Shown here: one piece after another, positions 20,503 through 29,021 of the stretch
Layout: every line of letters starts with the position of its first letter
Numbering within the stretch: position 1 is the first letter of the stretch
Assembly (NCBI RefSeq): GCF_002154725.1
Contig: NZ_MTAW01000179.1
Span: forward strand, 1-64,000
Length of the DNA: 64,000 nucleotides
Reading direction: 5' to 3'
Source of the DNA: Nostoc sp. 106C
GTDB taxonomy: Bacteria > Cyanobacteriota > Cyanobacteriia > Cyanobacteriales > Nostocaceae
Notes under the pieces: generated by a model
Seen by the model: only the letters and a program-made list of their open reading frames with translations
Database searches by the model: none
What the model was told of the DNA's origin: nothing
Made by a program: the position numbers and the translations under genes

Positions 20503-21813
20503 TTACTGTTGAACTGGAATTTTGATCGCAAATTCCGTTCCTTTTCCCGGTGTAGATTGGCATTCGATACTACCACCATGCTTTTCTACGACAATTTGGT
20601 AGCTTATAGATAAACCCAATCCAGTTCCTTTACCTATAGCTTTAGTCGTAAAGAAAGGATTAAATAGCTTTGCTTTTACTTCTTCACACATTCCTGGGCC
20701 ATTATCAGCGATGTAAATGGCAACCCAATCATCTTCAATCATCATCGTCCGAATTTTAATCAGACTGGGATTTTGTTTAATATCTTCCAATGAACGCTGT
20801 TGATTATATTCATCTAGGGCATCAATAGCATTAGCAATAATATTCATAAATACTTGATTAATTTGTCCAACATAGCATTCAACTAGCTGAAACAAATTGT
20901 AATCTTTAACTACTTCGATTTCAGGATGCTCAGGTTGTGCTTTTAGGCGATGATTCAAAATTGTCAGTGTACCATCAATACATTCATGGATATCAATCTC
21001 TGCCAAACGAACTTCATCTACATGAGAGAAAATCTGCATAGACTTGACTATTTCACGTATGCGCCGTGCGCCAAAATTCATCGATTTGAGTAGATTTAAC
21101 AAGTCATTATCAATAAATTCTATGTCAGTCAATTCTAGTTCTGCTTGAATGCGAGGGGTAGGAGTTGGATATTCCTCTTGATACAGATGCAGAAGATGTA
21201 GCATTTCTTGCGTATATTCATTGGCATGGATGAGATTACCATAAATAAAATCCACTGGGTTATTAATCTCATGAGAAATTCCAGCAAACATCTGCCCTAA
21301 GCTTGACAGTTTTTCACCTTGAACTAGCTTGATTTGTAGCTGTTTTAGATCATCATAAGCTTGATTTGCTTCGGCAAATTTTTGCTCTAACAAAGTATTT
21401 TTATGTTCTAATTCTTGTCCCAAGGTATGCAGCTTTAAATGCAATTTCACCCGTGACAAGACTTCTTGTTGCTGAAATGGTTTAGTGATATAGTCCACAG
21501 CCCCAACTTGAAAACCTGCAACTTTATTGGTGGTGTCAGAAAGTGCTGTCATAAAAATAACAGGAACATCTTGAGTTTGTGGATTTGCCTTTAATTGCCG
21601 ACAGGTCTCAAATCCATCAATCTCTGGCATCATTACATCCAATAATATTAAATTGGGTAAGGCATATTTGACTCTTTCTAGAGCTACCTTCCCGGATTTT
21701 GCTACCCATACTTCAAGACCAGCTTGATCCAAGGTATCAGATAAGACACCTAAATTAGCAGGATTATCATCAACAATTAGAACTGTCGTAGTTTGTGCAG
21801 TTGCAAAATTCAT
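20503..21813 (-). CDS. Response-regulator receiver fused to histidine kinase
   Basis: A 436-residue cytoplasmic protein. The N-terminal receiver (8-125) has the acidic pair DD in LIVDDNPAN, phospho-acceptor Asp in LLLDVMMPE near 58 and Lys in ITKPF. A short coiled coil leads to a HisKA box ISHEINNP and a HATPase with [10 protein letters not shown] and [11 protein letters not shown]. The kinase half is strikingly similar to that of the 1865-residue protein at 13,610-19,207 (shared INNPxxFIYGNL, PTPxx[12 protein letters not shown]). It starts 5 bases after the stop of the upstream PAS kinase, so the pair is co-translated. It is a likely phosphotransfer partner of that kinase. Confidence 0.9.
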   Translation of the reverse strand: MNFATAQTTTVLIVDDNPANLGVLSDTLDQAGLEVWVAKSGKVALERVKYALPNLILLDVMMPEIDGFETCRQLKANPQTQDVPVIFMTALSDTTNKVAGFQVGAVDYITKPFQQQEVLSRVKLHLKLHTLGQELEHKNTLLEQKFAEANQAYDDLKQLQIKLVQGEKLSSLGQMFAGISHEINNPVDFIYGNLIHANEYTQEMLHLLHLYQEEYPTPTPRIQAELELTDIEFIDNDLLNLLKSMNFGARRIREIVKSMQIFSHVDEVRLAEIDIHECIDGTLTILNHRLKAQPEHPEIEVVKDYNLFQLVECYVGQINQVFMNIIANAIDALDEYNQQRSLEDIKQNPSLIKIRTMMIEDDWVAIYIADNGPGMCEEVKAKLFNPFFTTKAIGKGTGLGLSISYQIVVEKHGGSIECQSTPGKGTEFAIKIPVQQ

Positions 21814-21818
21814 AACGC

Positions 21819-24809
21819 TTACTTGTGAAATTGAAGTAGTGCCAGAATTTCTTGATCTTGAAATCCTTTTGCTAGTTGGTGCAAATGTTGTGCGAAGGGA
21901 ATATATTTGTGATCCATTTGTGTAATTAATGTAGCTTGTTTTATAATTCCCTTAAAATTGCCTTTCATTACCAACTCATACAAAATTTCTATTTCTGATT
22001 GCGGTGGTAAGACAAATTCAGCATTTTTCAGATTTAGCTGATTTTCAGGTTTTTTCTGTTCATAAATCCAATCTAAATTGAGATAATGCCGCATTTTTTG
22101 AAATAGTACACTCGCTTGTATAGGTTTAGCCATAAAATCATTGCCGCCTGCTTCTATGCTGCGGTGTTGATCGCTTTCAAATACGCTCGCTGAAGAAACA
22201 ATAATAATAATGTTTTTATATGTTTCGGACTCACGAATGCGCTTGATCAACTCGAAACCATCAAGCTCTGGCATGAGCAAGTCAGTAATTACGAGATCTG
22301 GTTGAAATTCCAAAATTTTCTGCCAACCCTCTTCGCCATCGGTGGCTTCAGTGACATCAAAACCAATGGGACTGAGCAAATTGTTAACTACTGAGCGATT
22401 TTCCCATTTATCATCAACAACCAAAATCTTCGGTTTACGGTCTTTAATACCAATAATTTGACCATAATCATCAGCTTGAGAGGTTTTCACCCATTCATCA
22501 GCTTCCGGTAAGTGAACCTCAAACCAGAAAATACTGCCAACACCTAGATCACTCTGAACTTGAATGGTACTGCCCATCAATTCCACAATTCTTTGGCTGA
22601 TTGCCAATCCCAATCCTGTACCCTCGATCTGTCGCCGGCGATCGCCTGCTTGCTCGAAGGGTTGAAAAATCGCTTGCAGTTTTTCTGGGGCGATGCCAAC
22701 ACCTGAATCACGAACTTCAAAGCGAATTTTGCCTTCAGAAGCATAGCTGATGGTAAAGGTGACAGTGCCAGCATCGGTAAACTTAATGGCGTTGCTGAGT
22801 AGGTTGATTAATACTTGTCGGAGTCGTTTTTCATCGGCACGGATCGCAACGGGTAATTCTAAAGCCAATTGATGGCAGAATTGAATACCTTTAAGTTCTG
22901 CACGAATACGACACATCTCAGCTACACCTTGGAGAAATGCGGGGAAGTGGAAGTCGCTAGTCATAAGTTCCACTTTCTGAGCTTCGATTTTCGACAAATC
23001 TAAGATGTCATTAATTAAGGTGAGCAAATGGGAACCGCACTGGTAAATGACATCAATTCGCGATCGCTCGTCTTCATTCAGGTGTTTAGAACGCTGGAGA
23101 ATTTGCGCATAACCGAGAATACCATTTAGGGGAGTGCGTAACTCGTGGCTCATGTTGGCAAGAAATTCACTTTTGGCATGACTGGCGGCTTCCGCTGCTT
23201 CTTTGGCTTGAGCGAGGGCAAGTTCAAATAGCTTGCGTTCAGTAATATCAGTGTTAGCACCTACCCACTCTCGAATACTATTATCTGCATTCAAAATTGG
23301 TACACCACGCACATTCAAGTAACGATACTCACCGTCATAACGCCGAATCCGTGTCTCCGCCTCATAAGCAGTGCGGTTGGTAAGTGCTGCTGACCATGCC
23401 TCATTAGTCTGAGCCTGATCTCCTGGATGTATCATATTTAGCCATCCCCAACCCCAAATTTCTTCAACGGTTTGTCCTGTGAAAGCTCGCCATTGTGGTT
23501 GGTCGGTAACAAATGCACCTTCAGCATCAGTGCTCCAAACAATTTGAGATGTCGCTTCAATTAGGGAACGGAATCGTTCTTCACTCTGTTGTAGTGCTCG
23601 TTCAGTTTCTTTGCGATCGCTAATATTCCGTGTGATGGCGATGATACCCAAGATGTTGCCATGAACATCTTGCCAAGGAGCCTTGGTAGTAAGAAAAGTA
23701 CCGCCGATTTCACCATTAGAAACATCTTCCTCATAAGTTTGAGTCATGCCTGTGGCAAGAACCTGGCGGTCTTTTGCCATGATTTCACGGGCAACATCTA
23801 ATGGGAGTATTTCCGTATCATCTTTGCCAATAATCTCTTCAATTGGTTTACCCATGAAGTTGGCTAAATTCGAGTTAAGAGCGACATGACGCCCTTGACA
23901 GTCTTTGACGACAATAAAATCTGGTGTACTTTCTAAAATTGAACGTAAAAGTGCGTTATTTTCCCGTAGGGCAACTTCAGCTTGTTTGCGATCGTGGATG
24001 TCATTGCAAATGCCTACCCATTCGCGGATACTACCATCTAGTTCAAAAAGCGGGATACTCCGCATCTGCATATGACGGTATTCGCCATCATGTCGTCGCA
24101 GGCGATATTCTACTTCATATGCACTACGTGTTTTAATCGCTGTTTCCCAAGCCTCGCCAGCTGCTAGGCGATCGTCTGAATGAATTACCTCTAGCCATCC
24201 CCAGCCCAAAAATTCCTCTAATGTTTGCCCAGTAAAGTCCCGCCAACTGAGATTATCATTAACGACGTTGCCATCAGAAGGCACGACCCAAACGACCTGA
24301 GAGATTGCAGTAACGAGAGACCGATAGCGCTCTTCATTGTGGCGCATAGCGATTTCTGCTTGTTTGCGCTGGGTAATGTTTTCGCTAAACATCATAATGC
24401 CGCCGATTTCACCGCTTGCCACATACCAAGGGCGAATTGACCAACGTACCCACTCTACTGAACCATCTGCCCGCGGGTAGGGATCTTCATCACATTGTTC
24501 AATTGCTCCTGCTAAACAGCGTTGGTGAATCTGCTTCCACTCTTGGGGGATATCAGGAAATATTTCATAGTGAGAGTGCCCGATAATATCTTTGGGCAGA
24601 TTATATTCTTCCAGCCATTTGTGACTCAGAGCAAAATAGCGCATTTCTTGGTCTAATATGGCGATCGCAACGGGAGCATATTCAATTGACTGCTGCAAGT
24701 ATACTTCGCTCTGATAAGAGTTGATTTCTGCCTGTTTGCGATTTGGATTAATATTCCCTTTTTGCTGGGCAGTGTCCTGGCAGTTTTCCGATGGTGAAAT
24801 ATCGCTCAT
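21819..24809 (-). CDS. Multi-PAS hybrid sensor histidine kinase with receiver
   Basis: A 996-residue soluble sensor. Four PAS/PAC units run from about residue 35 to 535; the second and fourth are close duplicates (WVxxNxSWRDFTGQT-type and HDGEYRHMQ versus YDGEYRYLN). HisKA follows with MSHELRTPLNG near 560, then HATPase with NLLSNAIKFTDAG and GTGLGLAIS. A receiver at about 790-910 has VVDDKWENR, ITDLLMPELDG and the KP pair. The last 80 residues are a helical tail. There are no transmembrane segments, so it senses an internal cue such as redox or light through PAS cofactors. It forms an operon with the receiver-kinase gene 5 bases downstream. Confidence 0.9.
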   Translation of the reverse strand: MSDISPSENCQDTAQQKGNINPNRKQAEINSYQSEVYLQQSIEYAPVAIAILDQEMRYFALSHKWLEEYNLPKDIIGHSHYEIFPDIPQEWKQIHQRCLAGAIEQCDEDPYPRADGSVEWVRWSIRPWYVASGEIGGIMMFSENITQRKQAEIAMRHNEERYRSLVTAISQVVWVVPSDGNVVNDNLSWRDFTGQTLEEFLGWGWLEVIHSDDRLAAGEAWETAIKTRSAYEVEYRLRRHDGEYRHMQMRSIPLFELDGSIREWVGICNDIHDRKQAEVALRENNALLRSILESTPDFIVVKDCQGRHVALNSNLANFMGKPIEEIIGKDDTEILPLDVAREIMAKDRQVLATGMTQTYEEDVSNGEIGGTFLTTKAPWQDVHGNILGIIAITRNISDRKETERALQQSEERFRSLIEATSQIVWSTDAEGAFVTDQPQWRAFTGQTVEEIWGWGWLNMIHPGDQAQTNEAWSAALTNRTAYEAETRIRRYDGEYRYLNVRGVPILNADNSIREWVGANTDITERKLFELALAQAKEAAEAASHAKSEFLANMSHELRTPLNGILGYAQILQRSKHLNEDERSRIDVIYQCGSHLLTLINDILDLSKIEAQKVELMTSDFHFPAFLQGVAEMCRIRAELKGIQFCHQLALELPVAIRADEKRLRQVLINLLSNAIKFTDAGTVTFTISYASEGKIRFEVRDSGVGIAPEKLQAIFQPFEQAGDRRRQIEGTGLGLAISQRIVELMGSTIQVQSDLGVGSIFWFEVHLPEADEWVKTSQADDYGQIIGIKDRKPKILVVDDKWENRSVVNNLLSPIGFDVTEATDGEEGWQKILEFQPDLVITDLLMPELDGFELIKRIRESETYKNIIIIVSSASVFESDQHRSIEAGGNDFMAKPIQASVLFQKMRHYLNLDWIYEQKKPENQLNLKNAEFVLPPQSEIEILYELVMKGNFKGIIKQATLITQMDHKYIPFAQHLHQLAKGFQDQEILALLQFHK

Positions 24810-25090
24810 CTTAAATGTTGGATCTTGCTGGAATTTAGTATTTTTACTCAGGAGTCAGATTCGCAATCTAAAGATTGGTTAAGTATAACCAGCAGTGTTT
24901 GCTCTCCTGTAAATACAGAATTCCCTCTCACAGCCAACAAATAACAAGGATTAAGCAAATTTAAAGTAAAAGGGTATTACCAATTCAAGTGCCAGAAAGT
25001 TGAGGATCTAATGTTGATGCGATGTCTTCTCTACGAGACGCTGCGCGAACGACAAGCCGCTCCGCGTCTACGCCCCGTGATTAATTACAA
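24810..25090. repeat. Spacer with dispersed inverted repeat
   Basis: Ahead of the 21-bp array is a GC-rich block at about 25,027-25,076 in which AGACGC and GCGTCT bracket TGCGCGAACGACAAGCC. Related blocks occur near 38,915-39,040. This is a common Nostoc-type intergenic repeat with no coding function seen. Confidence 0.5.
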
Positions 25091-25216
25091 TTGCAGGTCG
25101 ATGTAATCGTATTGCAGGTCGATGTAATCGTATTGCAGGTCGATGTAATTGAATTGCAGGTCGATGTAATCGTATTGCAGGTCGATGTAATTGAATTGCA
25201 GGTCGATGTAATCGTA
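25091..25216. repeat. 21-bp tandem repeat array, 6 units
   Basis: Six 21-bp units, each TTGCAGGTCGATGTAAT followed by CGTA or TGAA. It sits between two co-directional minus-strand genes, as does the array at 9513. The plus strand reads as a QVDVIVL heptad by periodicity, with no ribosome site. The sequence is unrelated to the first array, but the period is identical. Confidence 0.9.
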
Positions 25217-25264
25217 TTGTCAACTTCAAAATTATCGAGAATCACCTGCAAAAAACATTGTGCC

Positions 25265-26307
25265 CTACTGATTCAAACCAGCAGAACGGCGATAAAGTAA
25301 CCAGATAAATAACGGTGAACCCAGCAAGGCGGTGACGGAACCTACAGGTAATTCTATGGCTCCTAATCTAGAGAGTAAATCGGCAAAGATGAGTAACCAT
25401 GCACCTGCTAGTGCTGAAAGCGGTAAAACAAAGCGATGATCTGTACCGACAATTAAGCGGACACCGTGGGGAACTACAAGACCGACGAACCCAATCAAGC
25501 CGCTGATGCTAACTGCACCTGCGGCGAGTAAAGTAGCAACACCACCAATTAAAAGACGCGATCGCGTTAATGATACTCCCAAACCCAAAGCTAAATCATC
25601 TCCCAAGGCCAGCACGTTGAGCGATCGCGCCAGCAAACATCCGCCCAGCAATGCCACAATAATGTAAGGGCCAGTAGTGGTAATTTCTTTCCAACCCCGT
25701 CCATTTAGGCTACCAACCAGCCAGTTAAGTGCAATTTGAATTTGACCGTCTTCGGCTAACAGCAGTAATGTACTTTGTACTGCACCAAATAAAGAACTCA
25801 CAGCCACTCCGCCTAAAATTAAGCGCTCAACTGCAATTCCTGACCCCGCACGGCCCAGGAAAATAACTATAGCCGAAGTCAAAATTGCTCCCACCCACGC
25901 CGCCAGAGGAATAGCAGCCGGGAAGATTTGCAACACCACCATAAATATGACAATTAGCCCTGCACCTGCGGAAATACCCAAAATAAAGGGATCGGCAAGA
26001 CTATTACGCAACATTCCTTGCAGCAGCGTGCCTGACATTCCCAAAGCTGCACCAACAATCAGTGCGGCAATAATCCGCGGAAGCCGCAAATCCCAGAGAA
26101 TTGTCTGCTTCACCGGATCGCCTTGGTGAAGAATTGCTTGCCATAATTCACTTCCACTCAAAGGTACTGCGCCTTGAGAGAGGGAAAGCCCTAAAGTCAC
26201 TAGCAGTGCTGTAACTAAGAGTAAAATCGCCCAGAGTAGACGGTGTTTGGTAAAGATTGTCTGCAATGATTTATTCATCTCAACGATTAAGGATGAGTCT
26301 AGCGCCA
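25265..26307 (-). CDS. FecCD-family ABC importer permease
   Basis: About 347 residues from the ATG at 26,307; an ATG at 26,278 (MNKSLQTIF) gives a more usual N-terminus, and a TTG at 26,317 is least likely. It has about ten transmembrane helices with family motifs LRLPRIIAALIVGAALGMSG near the start and GLIGFVGLVVPHGVRLIVG, the loop that contacts the ATPase. The class imports iron-siderophores, heme or cobalamin. The matching FecE-type ATPase is at 19,613-20,389 on the same strand. The 5' end overlaps a piece of dispersed repeat also found at 52,8xx, which may have altered the start. Confidence 0.85.
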
Positions 26308-26340
26308 TTGGTGTCAACTGAAGTTTAAACGCCTATCCGA
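26296..26340. repeat. Copy of an insertion-element end at the permease start
   Basis: CATTGGTGTCAACTGAAG followed by ACGCCTATCC and GATACATTT aligns with CATTGGTGTCAACTTAAG, ACGCTTATCC and CATACGTTT at 52,838-52,880, the inner left end of the element that splits mazF. It looks like an old, partial copy spanning the permease start codons. Confidence 0.6.
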
Positions 26341-26535
26341 GATACATTTGATTCCAAATTTTTACTACCAAACAAAACATGGGTGGAGCGATCGGCAGTT
26401 ATTGTAGCTAATTTGGGGCAATTATCTGATAGCGTTTCTATGACCTTGGGAATGCAGACATCACCTTTTTGATAGACAGCAGTATCGAGTATTTTCAATT
26501 ATGTTTCTTTCTATAGAGTGAGTGACAAAAGCAGG

Positions 26536-27243
26536 TTAAGTGTGAACTGCACCATCAGGCATAATGGCTCCACTTAAATTAGCTCCAATGAGTTTAACCA
26601 GAAGGCGCTCGCCAGAGCGAATCCGCGCACCTGTTAAATCAGCTCCCCGCAAGTCAGCGCCACTGAGGTCTGCTCCAATTAAATTAGCAGAGCGCAAATT
26701 TGCCTCTCGGAGATCGGCTAAAAGTAGGTTAGCCCGAAATAAATTTGCTTCCGATAAATTTGCACCTCTCAAATTAACTTTGTGCATAAAAGTATCGCTG
26801 AGATTTGCACCACTCAAGTTCGCAAAACTCAAGTTTCTTCCGGATAAATCTTTGTTACTCAAATTAGCTCGACTAAAGTCTTGACCACTCAAATCGGAAT
26901 TTTTCTGTGTTGGTTGATGGTTTGTTTGCGGTGGCTTTTTTGGTTGAGGTGGTGGTGGTGGAGAGTCAGGCGGTGAGTAAGGTTGTGAGTAACGCGGTGA
27001 GTAAGTTGCAGGTTGATGCTTAACTTCAGGTTGATGCTTAACTTTTAGAGAACGCAATTTATCACGTGCTTCATTAATTGCTTTAATTTTGTCTTGTGCC
27101 TTTTGTTGTAAACGGAGATTGTCTTGCGGAATGCGATCGGGGTGCCACACAAAAACCAAATCTTTATAAGCCTGGTTCACTTCCTCAAGTGTTGCACCAG
27201 GCTCTAATTCCAAGGCTCTATAATACCGTTCCAACTCGCTCAT
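26536..27243 (-). CDS. DnaJ domain - pentapeptide repeat protein
   Basis: A 235-residue protein. Residues 4-68 are a J domain with HPD in VWHPDRIPQ. A Pro/Gln-rich linker (about 75-110) follows. From about 115 to 225 there are some twenty pentapeptide repeats (A/D/N-L-S/R-G/x-A-N/D type: ANLSN, KDLSG, RNLSF, ANLSG). Pentapeptide repeats form a right-handed beta helix. Cyanobacteria carry many such proteins, but coupling one to a J domain suggests a scaffold that recruits DnaK. It stands alone on the minus strand. Confidence 0.85.
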   Translation of the reverse strand: MSELERYYRALELEPGATLEEVNQAYKDLVFVWHPDRIPQDNLRLQQKAQDKIKAINEARDKLRSLKVKHQPEVKHQPATYSPRYSQPYSPPDSPPPPPQPKKPPQTNHQPTQKNSDLSGQDFSRANLSNKDLSGRNLSFANLSGANLSDTFMHKVNLRGANLSEANLFRANLLLADLREANLRSANLIGADLSGADLRGADLTGARIRSGERLLVKLIGANLSGAIMPDGAVHT

Positions 27244-27935
27244 AAGATGTTTTAGTGGACAATCAAGTTAATTATGAGTGATGCATCCCTCTATTGGCTT
27301 AATTCTTTATTAAATCTCTATTTACTTGTACTATTTAATAACACATATACTTTGAGTTTTTGAGTGCCAATAGAAGTAGTTTTAGCAACCTGACTAGCTC
27401 AATATATTAATTGAGCCACAGTAGCCTTCGTTGCAAAAAAAGTTATATTAATATGCTAACTGATACAGTACGGCAATTTTATCAGGTGTATTAGCTATTG
27501 TAAAAGCTACTTGTATAGTGTTTTTGTCGTATTTATCTACTCCTTTAACATTATCTAAAAATGATCGCAAATAGTTTTGTTGTTCAATTTGACGATTAGT
27601 GGTTGGTGAAACTCCTATGATTGTAAATAATCAAGCCAGATACGATCTTTGCTGACTGCTGATTCTGAGCGTAAGCGCAGAATAGGCAAATTCGACCCTT
27701 TCGCCAAACCTGAAACGAGAGACGGGGTATTTCTGTTGCAACTGCTTGTATAGTGAAGTCTTACAGCAGAACACTTTCACACAGTTATTATACAAGCCAA
27801 TAGTGACGAACTCAGTCCATCAATAACCTTTCTGTTGGCAAACCACTCTTAGCAGCTGGCATAATTGGGCTGTTCTGGGATTTTTCCTTTAGTTAATAGT
27901 TATGATTAATTTTTTTCTATCTTCTATCTCTCCAT
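27244..27935. other. Intergenic, about 690 bp
   Basis: AT-rich sequence with no open frame of note, no terminator that I can support and no strong repeat. Confidence 0.4.
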
Positions 27936-28421
27936 CTATCCATTTCTCCATCGATTTATAGCTCTTAAATATGCTGCAACTGGAATTTGATAAACCTCAA
28001 TAAAAATCCAAACAATAATTGCTAAATGTAACAGAAAAGTTAATATAGTCCAGATATATGGTATCCAAGTAATAAATTGATGTGGAGATGGAGGAAAATT
28101 GTAAGCCACAATGCCAATCAAAGTTGTGGGCAAGAGTATAAAAGCAATTGCTGCTAACCCATAGCCCCAACCTAATTCCACCCCTTCTAACTGGGCTTCT
28201 GTCCAGCTAAAACCATTCCAAGACCAAATTAGCGGCGGTTGGCGGGAAGGCATCTTGATTTGCTGTTGTTCTAGGTTGACAGTAAAAATCTCTTGGCAGA
28301 AGTCACAAGCCATAGCTTCCATTAATGGCATCCGAGTAATCTTACCTACACGGCAGACTGGGCAAGGGTAAGCTCCTTGAGAGTCGAAAGATGTGGCTAA
28401 AATTTTAGAACGAGGCATCAT
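27936..28421 (-). CDS. Zinc-ribbon membrane protein, unknown function
   Basis: About 161 residues from the ATG at 28,421 (AGG is 5 bases upstream; a GTG at 28,436 is possible). The N-terminus has a zinc ribbon with CPVC and CDFC about 20 residues apart. After a Trp-rich stretch (LIWSWNGFSW) come two transmembrane helices (about 92-112 and 125-147) and a short basic tail. The arrangement is typical of small conserved cyanobacterial membrane proteins of unknown role. It is divergent from the DAHP synthase leader region. Confidence 0.65.
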   Translation of the reverse strand: MMPRSKILATSFDSQGAYPCPVCRVGKITRMPLMEAMACDFCQEIFTVNLEQQQIKMPSRQPPLIWSWNGFSWTEAQLEGVELGWGYGLAAIAFILLPTTLIGIVAYNFPPSPHQFITWIPYIWTILTFLLHLAIIVWIFIEVYQIPVAAYLRAINRWRNG

Positions 28422-28712
28422 AAAACCTAGTGGCACTAATAATGTGATTGGGCTGCCGCGGAATTTGACAGGAATGATGAATTGCTAGATTGTTTAGAGT
28501 TCATCAATATCCTGTTACCCATGACCCAAAAATAGTTGTAAGTTTATATAATTTCTACGGTTATAAGTCAGGAAAACGTCTTGACAGGCGCAATAGTACT
28601 GAGTTTAACCCTTTTTCAAGAGTTGTGGAGCTATTGACTCCTCCAACTGGGTCTGTTATCGTGACTTATATATAAGGATTACATCAAAATTATCTAGTTG
28701 CGTACACTAAAA

Positions 28713-28769
28713 ATGTTCAACAGCAAATCTTACTTTTATTTTTGGTTTAAGGCGGTTCACCGGCGGTGA
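28713..28769 (+). CDS. Aromatic-rich leader peptide 1 (attenuator of DAHP synthase)
   Basis: An 18-codon frame encodes MFNSKSYFYFWFKAVHRR. Seven residues are aromatic and YFYFWF is an unbroken run at codons 7-12 (28,731-28,748). Its last codons contain the 5' arm of the antiterminator. There is no clear Shine-Dalgarno, so it may start close to the transcript end or be leaderless. Its sole purpose is probably to sense charged tRNAs for Phe, Tyr and Trp. It is too short for routine gene callers. Confidence 0.8.
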   Translation: MFNSKSYFYFWFKAVHRR

Positions 28770-28804
28770 ATTAGTTTCCTAATGGAAACCGCCAGGTGAA
28801 CCGC
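28752..28804 (+). promoter_or_regulatory. Antiterminator hairpin, module 1
   Basis: GCGGTTCACC (28,752-28,761) pairs perfectly with GGTGAACCGC (28,795-28,804). Inside, GGCGGT pairs with ACCGCC and TTTCC with GGAAA. The outer 3' arm shares CCGC (28,801-28,804) with the terminator, so only one of the two can form. Confidence 0.8.
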
Positions 28805-28833
28805 AGAGCAAACTCTGCGGTTTTTGTTTTTTT
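28801..28833 (+). terminator. Attenuator terminator, module 1
   Basis: CCGCAGAG (28,801-28,808), loop CAAA, CTCTGCGG (28,813-28,820), then TTTTTGTTTTTTT. A textbook intrinsic terminator ahead of the second leader peptide. Confidence 0.9.
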
Positions 28834-28849
28834 GGAGCATTTCATCGTC

Positions 28850-28912
28850 ATGATCTATTTCGGTAGTTGGTTTTATGGTTTTTACTTTTGGCCCAGAGCA
28901 AGTTCCAGGTAA
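28850..28912 (+). CDS. Aromatic-rich leader peptide 2 (attenuator of DAHP synthase)
   Basis: A 20-codon frame reads MIYFGSWFYGFYFW then PRASSR. Nine residues are aromatic (codons 3, 4, 7, 8, 9, 11, 12, 13 and 14). GGAG at 28,834-28,837 lies 12 bases before the ATG, immediately after the first terminator's T-run. The last three sense codons AGT TCC AGG contain the 5' arm of the second antiterminator. The mix of Phe, Tyr and Trp codons matches the three end products of the pathway opened by the downstream enzyme. Confidence 0.85.
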   Translation: MIYFGSWFYGFYFWPRASSR

Positions 28913-28950
28913 ATAGCGTCATGTCGATGATTTAGAACGCGCCCGGAACT
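28901..28950 (+). promoter_or_regulatory. Antiterminator pairing, module 2
   Basis: AGTTCC (28,901-28,906) can pair with GGAACT (28,945-28,950), the 5' arm of the second terminator; two more G-C pairs are possible past a one-base bulge. Between them is a small hairpin GTCATGTCGATGA. The pairing is weaker than that of module 1. Confidence 0.6.
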
Positions 28951-28976
28951 CTCAAGCTGAGTTTCCGGGCTTTTTT
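28941..28976 (+). terminator. Attenuator terminator, module 2
   Basis: GCCCGGAACTC (28,941-28,951) pairs with GAGTT-T-CCGGGC (28,959-28,970) with one bulged base, then TTTTTT. It lies 45 bases before the DAHP synthase start codon, so termination here would silence the gene. Confidence 0.9.
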
Positions 28977-29021
28977 GTTATCAACCTCACTCTCATAACC
29001 TCATACAAGGAGAATCTCACA

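Noticed and set aside
25091-25300. Plus-strand frame encoding QVDVIVL repeats
   Set aside because: Also a by-product of 21-bp repeats; it then runs antisense into the permease gene.
26340-26535. Possible protein fragment on the minus strand (KVIETLSDNCPKLATITADR)
   Set aside because: Short, no start or recognised family; left unassigned.
28490-28675. 61-codon frame before the attenuators
   Set aside because: No ribosome site, ordinary composition, no sign of conservation; the leader peptides start after it.
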